Positions 6,997 through 9,937 of a stretch of 9,937 bases of DNA are shown here, one piece after another. Numbering within the stretch: the first letter of the stretch is position 1; every line of letters starts with the position of its first letter. A model generated the notes under the pieces. It made no database searches. It was not told the DNA's origin and was given only the letters and a program-made list of their open reading frames with translations. Both the position numbers and the translations under genes were made by a program. Source of the stretch: JBBQDK01 sp038319625 (GTDB lineage: Bacteria > Pseudomonadota > Gammaproteobacteria > JBBQDK01); assembly GCA_038319625.1 (NCBI GenBank), contig JBBQDK010000114.1, positions 1-9,937 of the forward strand, read 5' to 3'.

Positions 6997-7635
6997 TTAT
7001 ATCCAATAAGCCGTCTCCGTCATTACCTTCGACGCGATTCCCATCACCCGTTTGATCGGCCCCGGCAAGGGTGCACCGCCCGCCGCAATGGCTACAGTGG
7101 CATGCCCCTCTTCGTCATCGCGCATCTGTTCGAGTATGGCGCGGCTGCGCGCATCCTGTTCGGGTAGGCGTTGCAGGTGATCTTCCAGGTGTTTCACGAC
7201 CTGCCGCTCGGTTTCGGCGACAAAGCCCAGGCTCCACTTGTCCCCGGCGATGCCGGCGAGCGCGCCGATGCTCACGGCGCCAAGGTACCAGAGCGGATCG
7301 AGCCGACTGGTGTGACTGTCCAGTTCCTGCAGACGCCCGGCACACCAGGCGAGGTGGTCGTTCTCCTCCTCGGCGGCCTGTTCCATGCGCTCGCGGACAT
7401 CGTCGAGACGCGCGGTGAGAGCCTGGCCCTGATACAGGCCCTGCGCAGCGATTTCCCCGGCATGGTCGACACGCATCAGGCGCGCTGCCAGCGTACGTTG
7501 CGCGGTATCGAGATCCGCTTCGCCATGCGCCGCCGCCGGATTGGCGCGTCGCGCGGTGGGTGGACCGCCGAATACCGTGCGTACCGCTTGGTCGATATGC
7601 ATCAGCAGGTGGTCGAAGGGAGTGTAGTTACGCAT
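6997..7635 (-). CDS. coq7: demethoxyubiquinol hydroxylase (di-iron monooxygenase)
   Basis: Coq7 hydroxylates 2-octaprenyl-3-methyl-6-methoxy-1,4-benzoquinol, a late step of ubiquinone synthesis, at the inner membrane. The protein is 212 residues from the ATG at 7635. Di-iron ligands are visible: Glu61 in RVDHAGEIAAQG, ExxH at Glu91-His94 (EENDH), Glu143 (ETERQV), and the second ExxH at Glu175-His178 (DDEEGH). The hydrophobic stretch around 115-130 fits a membrane-contacting helix. The frame extends upstream to a TTG at 7659, adding eight residues (LSLVTYKS), but these come from the neighbouring repeat; MRNYTPFDHLL fits the family start. No clear Shine-Dalgarno sequence precedes either start. 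It is convergent with speD and divergent from the ferredoxin gene. Confidence 0.93.
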   Translation of the reverse strand: MRNYTPFDHLLMHIDQAVRTVFGGPPTARRANPAAAHGEADLDTAQRTLAARLMRVDHAGEIAAQGLYQGQALTARLDDVRERMEQAAEEENDHLAWCAGRLQELDSHTSRLDPLWYLGAVSIGALAGIAGDKWSLGFVAETERQVVKHLEDHLQRLPEQDARSRAILEQMRDDEEGHATVAIAAGGAPLPGPIKRVMGIASKVMTETAYWI

Positions 7636-7641
7636 GGATTT

Positions 7642-7726
7642 GTAAGTTACAAGAGACAAGCTACAAGTATAAAGCAGGGTGAGTGATTTGTTGCTTGTAT
7701 CTTGGCTCTTGTCCCTTGTATCTTAG
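7642..7726. repeat. intergenic hairpin with TACAAG/GACAAG words between divergent genes (copy F)
   Basis: Bases 7648-7667 pair with 7701-7720 at about 16 of 20 positions. The left arm is made of TACAAG, GACAAG and CTACAAG words, and the right arm is their complement. It fills nearly all of the 95-base gap between the divergent coq7 and ferredoxin genes, ending four bases before the ferredoxin ATG. Any promoters for the two genes must therefore overlap it. Confidence 0.85.
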
Positions 7727-7730
7727 CCGA

Positions 7731-8036
7731 ATGTACTATCGTCACCATGTATTTTTCTGCACCAACCAGCGTGAGGATGGCAGCGCCTGTTGTCAGAACC
7801 ACGGTGCCCGGACCTTGCGTGACTATGCCAAGGCGCGCATCAAGTCGCTGAAGCTGTCGGGCGAGGGCGGTATCCGCATCAATACCGCAGGTTGCATGGA
7901 CAGATGCAGCGAAGGCCCGGTCGTGGTCGTGTATCCGGAGGGGGTCTGGTACAGCTATGTCGACCAGGAAGACATCGACGCGATTATCGACGAGCATCTG
8001 TGCCATGGTCGTGTGGTGGAGCGCTTGAGAATCTGA
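7731..8036 (+). CDS. thioredoxin-like (2Fe-2S) ferredoxin
   Basis: A 101-residue protein of the thioredoxin-fold 2Fe-2S ferredoxin family, related to the NuoE C-terminal domain. Cluster cysteines are visible as Cys10 in HHVFFCTNQR and Cys20 or Cys21 in the first half, then Cys55 and Cys59 in GCMDRCSEGPVVVVYP, with the usual three-residue gap. GVWYSYV (71-77) and the DIDAIIDEHL helix (81-90) are also typical. An extra Cys91 is not expected to bind the cluster. Such proteins are presumed soluble electron carriers; the partner is not known. The frame is open back to a GTG at 7683, but that extension lies in the repeat, and the ATG at 7731 matches the family start (MYYRHHVFFC). No Shine-Dalgarno sequence is obvious. 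It might feed electrons to an oxygenase such as Coq7, but that is speculation from position only. Confidence 0.9.
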   Translation: MYYRHHVFFCTNQREDGSACCQNHGARTLRDYAKARIKSLKLSGEGGIRINTAGCMDRCSEGPVVVVYPEGVWYSYVDQEDIDAIIDEHLCHGRVVERLRI

Positions 8037-8096
8037 TCGGAATGCTCGGGTTTCAAGGCTTGGAAGTTGGTAATCTTGTTGCCGAAAGCTGAGCAG

Positions 8097-8115
8097 GCCA
8101 CACAGCCGGTGTGGC
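8097..8115 (+). other. hairpin downstream of the ferredoxin gene
   Basis: GCCACAC and GTGTGGC form a perfect 7-bp stem with a five-base loop, 60 bases after the ferredoxin stop. It lacks a following T-run, so it is at best a weak or factor-dependent terminator. The next 100 bases are AT-rich, contain a TATAAT at 8154-8159 without a convincing -35 box, and show no gene. Confidence 0.35.
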
Positions 8116-8233
8116 TGTATACTGACATAAAAAATAATATTTAATGTTATCAATATAATAAAGCTGTTCCTATCAGGTTGTACCAGTCTCGCCACCCTCT
8201 AAGGCAGGCCCTTCGGCTATTTTAATGATGGGC

Positions 8234-8263
8234 TTGACAGTGAGATTTGAATATAAGAAAATA
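8234..8263 (+). promoter_or_regulatory. candidate promoter for a small RNA
   Basis: A perfect TTGACA (8234-8239) is followed after 18 bases by AAAATA (8258-8263). The -35 box is strong, the -10 box weak. It faces a set of hairpins ending in an intrinsic terminator about 95 bases downstream, with no reading frame between. Confidence 0.4.
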
Positions 8264-8268
8264 CTTAC

Positions 8269-8358
8269 ATACTGACACGTTCAGTTACCGAATCATTGAC
8301 TCCTCCATCCTCCTATGATGGATTTTAAGCGTAACAACCCCTGTTACGCTTTTTTTTT
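8269..8358 (+). ncRNA. candidate small RNA with anti-Shine-Dalgarno motifs
   Basis: The roughly 90-base region between the candidate promoter and the intrinsic terminator has three consecutive perfect stems. Stem 1 is ACTGA/TCAGT (8271-8275 with 8281-8285). Stem 2 is CCATC/GATGG (8305-8309 with 8317-8321), with loop CTCCTAT. Stem 3 is the terminator. ACTCCTCC at 8299-8306 and the CTCCT in the stem-2 loop are complementary to Shine-Dalgarno sequences. No plausible protein is encoded. The 5' end is not fixed by sequence. It could instead be an attenuated leader of rplM, whose start is 167 bases further on. I do not recognise the family. Confidence 0.45.
8327..8358 (+). terminator. rho-independent terminator
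   Basis: AAGCGTAAC (8327-8335) pairs perfectly with GTTACGCTT (8343-8351), a 9-bp stem with a 7-base loop, followed by an uninterrupted T-run to 8358. The T-run is only on the + side, so it ends transcription coming from the left: the small RNA candidate or read-through from the ferredoxin gene. Confidence 0.88.
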
Positions 8359-8372
8359 GCCTGTAAGAAACA

Positions 8373-8411
8373 ACCAGCGACTCGTGGCTGGTGGCGTAGG
8401 GCTGCGAGCCC
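8373..8411. repeat. paired GC-rich hairpins, REP-like
   Basis: ACCAGC/GCTGGT (8373-8378 with 8387-8392) is followed by GGGCT-GCG-AGCCC (8399-8411) preceded by GTAG-like GCGTAGGG. A GTAG-type foot before a GC stem is reminiscent of REP elements, but a single copy in the window is not enough to assign it. It could equally be the surviving middle of the hairpin element whose right arm follows. Confidence 0.35.
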
Positions 8412-8433
8412 GCCTCGACTGGCTCCCATCGGC

Positions 8434-8469
8434 CTTTTCTTGCAACTTGTAACTTGCTACTTGCACCTG
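8434..8469. repeat. solo right arm with ACTTG/CTTGC words (copy G)
   Basis: The stretch is CTTGCAACTTGTAACTTGC with further ACTTG units. On the - strand it reads as GCAAG, AGCAAG and TACAAG words, the same vocabulary as the element at 7642-7726. No left arm is apparent before 8373. It ends 55 bases before rplM. Confidence 0.65.
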
Positions 8470-8482
8470 TTTTTTGTAACAT
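8454..8482 (+). promoter_or_regulatory. weak candidate promoter for rplM-rpsI overlapping the repeat arm
   Basis: TTGCTA (8454-8459) and TAACAT (8477-8482) are spaced by 17 bases, each matching 4 of 6 consensus positions. The -35 box would lie inside the repeat arm. The terminator at 8327-8358 means rplM needs a promoter downstream of it, or read-through past it. GGAG at 8513-8516 is the ribosome site, 8 bases before the rplM ATG. Confidence 0.3.
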
Positions 8483-8524
8483 TCCCGCTCTTTCGATGAG
8501 CCGTAGCCGTTTGGAGCAGTAACA

Positions 8525-8953
8525 ATGAAGACCTTCAATGCAAATGCCGAGACAGTAAAGCGTGACTGGTATCTGGTCGACGCCACCGGCAAGACCCTCG
8601 GCCGGCTCGCCAGCGAGATCGCACGTCGTCTGCGCGGCAAGCACAAAGCCGAATTCACGCCGCATGTCGATACCGGCGATTACATCGTCGTGATCAATGC
8701 CGGCAAGGTGCACGTCACCGGCACCAAAGAACAGAACAAGCTATATCAGAAGCACACCGGCTACATCGGCAATCTGAAGACGATCAGCTTCGACAAGCTG
8801 CGCGACAAGGCGCCGGAACGTATCCTGGAATCCGCCGTGAAGGGCATGATGCCGAAGAATCCGCTGGGCCGCGCGATGTTCCGCAAGCTCAAGATATACG
8901 CCGGCACCGAGCACCGCCACACCGCGCAGCAGCCGGCCGTGCTGGATATCTGA
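8525..8953 (+). CDS. rplM: 50S ribosomal protein L13
   Basis: At 142 residues this is the normal bacterial L13, an early-assembling 23S rRNA-binding protein of the large subunit. Family landmarks are WYLVDATGKTLGRLAS (15-30), the HVDTGDYIVVINA stretch (47-59), and the signature VKGMMPKNPLGR (104-115) followed by LKIYAG. The ATG at 8525 has GGAG at a proper 8-base spacing. It is paired with rpsI 55 bases downstream, the near-universal bacterial arrangement. In E. coli L13 represses this operon's translation; the leader here shows no feature I can tie to that. Confidence 0.97.
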   Translation: MKTFNANAETVKRDWYLVDATGKTLGRLASEIARRLRGKHKAEFTPHVDTGDYIVVINAGKVHVTGTKEQNKLYQKHTGYIGNLKTISFDKLRDKAPERILESAVKGMMPKNPLGRAMFRKLKIYAGTEHRHTAQQPAVLDI

Positions 8954-9008
8954 TCCGGACCGGCGCAGACAGCACTTCAATCACTCGTTATTCAATCGGT
9001 AATAATCC

Positions 9009-9401
9009 ATGGCACAAACCCAGTATTACAGCACCGGCCGCCGCAAATGTTCCAGCGCGCGCGTCTTCCTGCGTCCCGGCAAGGGCAACATCATCATCAA
9101 TGACAAGCCGCTCGACGTATATTTCGGCCGCGAGACCTCGCGCATGGTAGTGCGTCAACCGCTCGAACTGATGAAGATGACCGAGCAGTTTGACATCACA
9201 GTCACCGTCGCTGGTGGCGGCAACAGCGGCCAGGCCGGCGCGATCCGCCACGGCATTACCCGCGCCCTGATGCAATACGACGAAACCCTGCGCCCGACAC
9301 TGCGCAAAGCCGGTTTCGTCACCCGCGATTCGCGCATGGTCGAGCGTAAGAAGGTCGGCCTGCACAAGGCACGTCGCGCACCGCAGTTCTCAAAACGGTA
9401 A
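9009..9401 (+). CDS. rpsI: 30S ribosomal protein S9
   Basis: At 130 residues this is bacterial S9. It has the start AQTQYYSTGRRKCSSARV, the GKGNIIINDKPLDVYF stretch, AGGGNSGQAGAIRHGI (68-83), and the basic tail KARRAPQFSKR, whose last residues reach the P-site tRNA in the 30S head. It is co-transcribed with rplM. The ribosome site is poor (GGTAAT upstream), consistent with translation coupled to rplM. The TAA stop is followed within a few bases by the left arm of the protein-coding repeat element. Confidence 0.97.
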   Translation: MAQTQYYSTGRRKCSSARVFLRPGKGNIIINDKPLDVYFGRETSRMVVRQPLELMKMTEQFDITVTVAGGGNSGQAGAIRHGITRALMQYDETLRPTLRKAGFVTRDSRMVERKKVGLHKARRAPQFSKR

Positions 9402-9430
9402 TACAGATACAAGAGCAAAGGTAAACGAGA

Positions 9431-9442
9431 AAAGGAGAAGAC
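9431..9442 (+). promoter_or_regulatory. ribosome binding site supplied by the repeat arm
   Basis: AAAGGAG at 9431-9437 lies five bases before the ATG at 9443 and is the strongest Shine-Dalgarno sequence in the window. It is part of the purine-rich left arm, so pairing of the two arms would hide it. Confidence 0.7.
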
Positions 9443-9814
9443 ATGGATGTCTTCGAAAGACTGGAAGTATGGAAGCGCAGTTGCCGCCTTTGTGTGGATA
9501 TCTATAGAGTGCTGCGCAGTTGCAGTGATCGTGGGTTCAAGGACCAACTCACACGAGCTTCGCTATCAGTGCCTTCGAACATCGCGGAAGGACATGAGCG
9601 GGGCTCGCGAAATGAATTCCGGCGTTTTCTGAGAATTGCCAAAGGTTCTTGTGGTGAAGTGCGTACCCAGTTGTATATTGGTTCAGAAGTTGGGTTGCTC
9701 GATTCGGATGAAGCAACAAAGTTTATTCGAGAGGCCAGGGAGCTAGCCATGATGCTGCAGGGCCTTATTCGTGCGTTATCAGGGCTCCCGAAACACAAGG
9801 TTGAACCACCATAG
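9443..9814 (+). CDS. four-helix-bundle protein (23S rRNA intervening-sequence / Avd-like family)
   Basis: A 123-residue protein with the hallmark of the S23/IVS four-helix-bundle family: LEVWKRSCRL in helix 1, FKDQLTRASLSVPSNIAEGHERGS (32-55), EFRRFLRIAKGSCGEVRTQL (58-77), and a final helix with MLQGLIRAL (103-111). Members are encoded inside 23S rRNA intervening sequences in Leptospira and Coxiella, and as the accessory protein Avd of diversity-generating retroelements, where a basic barrel-shaped pentamer binds RNA and the reverse transcriptase. Stand-alone members, as here, have no known role. The surface is rich in Arg and Lys, consistent with nucleic-acid binding. Base composition is less GC-rich than the adjoining ribosomal genes, suggesting acquisition. 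No reverse transcriptase or template/variable repeat pair is present. It sits within repeat arms that also supply its ribosome site. Confidence 0.9.
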   Translation: MDVFERLEVWKRSCRLCVDIYRVLRSCSDRGFKDQLTRASLSVPSNIAEGHERGSRNEFRRFLRIAKGSCGEVRTQLYIGSEVGLLDSDEATKFIREARELAMMLQGLIRALSGLPKHKVEPP

Positions 9815-9860
9815 GATTGAATCTTTCCCCTTTCATCTTTATATCTTTGCTCTAAATTAA

Positions 9861-9934
9861 TGGGGGATCGTCTAGCGGTAGGACTACGGACTCTGACTCC
9901 GTCAACCGAGGTTCGAATCCTCGTCCCCCAGCCA
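9861..9934 (+). tRNA. glnV-like tRNA-Gln(CUG): tRNA-Gln (anticodon CUG)
   Basis: A complete cloverleaf is visible. The acceptor TGGGGGA (9861-9867) pairs with TCCCCCA (9924-9930). The D-loop contains CTAGCGGTAGG. The anticodon arm ACGGA-CTCTGAC-TCCGT has CTG at positions 34-36, and the T-arm is CGAGG-TTCGAAT-CCTCG. Discriminator G and a genomically encoded CCA end at 9934. It reads CAG codons. It lies seven bases after the right arm of the repeat element. Confidence 0.96.
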
Positions 9935-9937
9935 TTT

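Larger units (their letters stand above)
9403..9854 (+). mobile_element. protein-coding copy of the intergenic hairpin family (copy H), IVS-like
   Basis: The purine-rich left arm (about 9403-9440) and pyrimidine-rich right arm (about 9820-9853) flank the four-helix-bundle gene. The outer AGAGCAAAG (9412-9420) is perfectly repeated in inverted form at 9845-9853, and the inner words (GAAAAGGAGAAG against GAAAGGGGAAAG) also match. This is the architecture of 23S rRNA intervening sequences, but it lies in an intergenic gap between rpsI and a tRNA gene. No transposase, integrase or reverse transcriptase is present. Mobility is inferred, not shown. Confidence 0.6.

Noticed and set aside
8154..8159. 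Perfect TATAAT as the -10 box of a promoter
   Set aside because: No -35-like sequence lies 15-19 bases upstream and there is no extended -10; the surrounding AT-rich tract makes a chance match likely.
8285..8713. Protein of 142 residues on the minus strand across the rplM start
   Set aside because: It lies antisense to rplM, the terminator and the repeat, resembles no known family, and its frame is explained as a shadow.
9443..9814. Accessory protein of a diversity-generating retroelement
   Set aside because: The fold family fits Avd, but no reverse transcriptase and no template/variable repeat pair is present in the window.
9403..9854. Intervening sequence inside a 23S rRNA gene
   Set aside because: The flanks are rpsI and tRNA-Gln; no rRNA sequence is found on either side.

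Overview
The window looks like a chromosomal segment of a gammaproteobacterium of moderately high GC. The Crp protein ends in an E. coli-like recognition helix and C-terminus. It is divergent from an OsmC/YhfA-type gene, as in enterobacteria. SpeD is the E. coli-type long proenzyme. The trp genes occur as a trpG-trpD-trpC block without trpE, trpF or trpBA, as in Pseudomonas-like species. I cannot name the genus; an uncultivated or sulfur-oxidising lineage near Chromatiales is a guess.

Layout. Positions 1-80 hold the likely 3' end of an unidentified gene. Positions 236-2903 hold trpG, trpD and trpC on the + strand. Convergent to them is crp (3666 to 3028, - strand), divergent from an osmC/yhfA-like gene (3846-4262) that is followed by a DUF885 peptidase-like gene (4311-5984) and speD (6093-6908). 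coq7 (7635 to 6997, - strand) converges on speD and diverges from a small thioredoxin-like 2Fe-2S ferredoxin gene (7731-8036). After a 488-base gap with a probable small RNA come rplM and rpsI (8525-9401), then a four-helix-bundle (23S rRNA intervening-sequence type) protein gene and a tRNA-Gln(CUG) gene at 9861-9934.

The unusual part is between the genes. Eight intergenic gaps carry the same kind of structure: a purine-rich left arm made of short tandem words ending in AAG or AAAG, a short middle, and a complementary pyrimidine-rich right arm. The words differ between copies (CGCCAAGGA, CGCAAAG, GGTAAAA/GATGAAA, TACAAG) but the build is constant. Five copies are complete hairpins of about 80-125 bases (838-919, 1968-2059, 2904-3027, 6911-6996, 7642-7726). 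Two are solo right arms (183-223, 8434-8469). One (9403-9854) carries the four-helix-bundle gene between its arms, and its left arm contains that gene's ribosome binding site. I read this as one family of IVS-like elements: one protein-coding copy, several short copies without a gene, and remnants. That is an inference, but the shared architecture is directly visible.

The protein-coding genes are mostly housekeeping: tryptophan biosynthesis, cAMP regulation, polyamine synthesis, ubiquinone synthesis and ribosomal proteins. The second point of interest is a candidate small RNA (about 8269-8358) with two exposed CUCCU-type anti-Shine-Dalgarno motifs and a strong intrinsic terminator.
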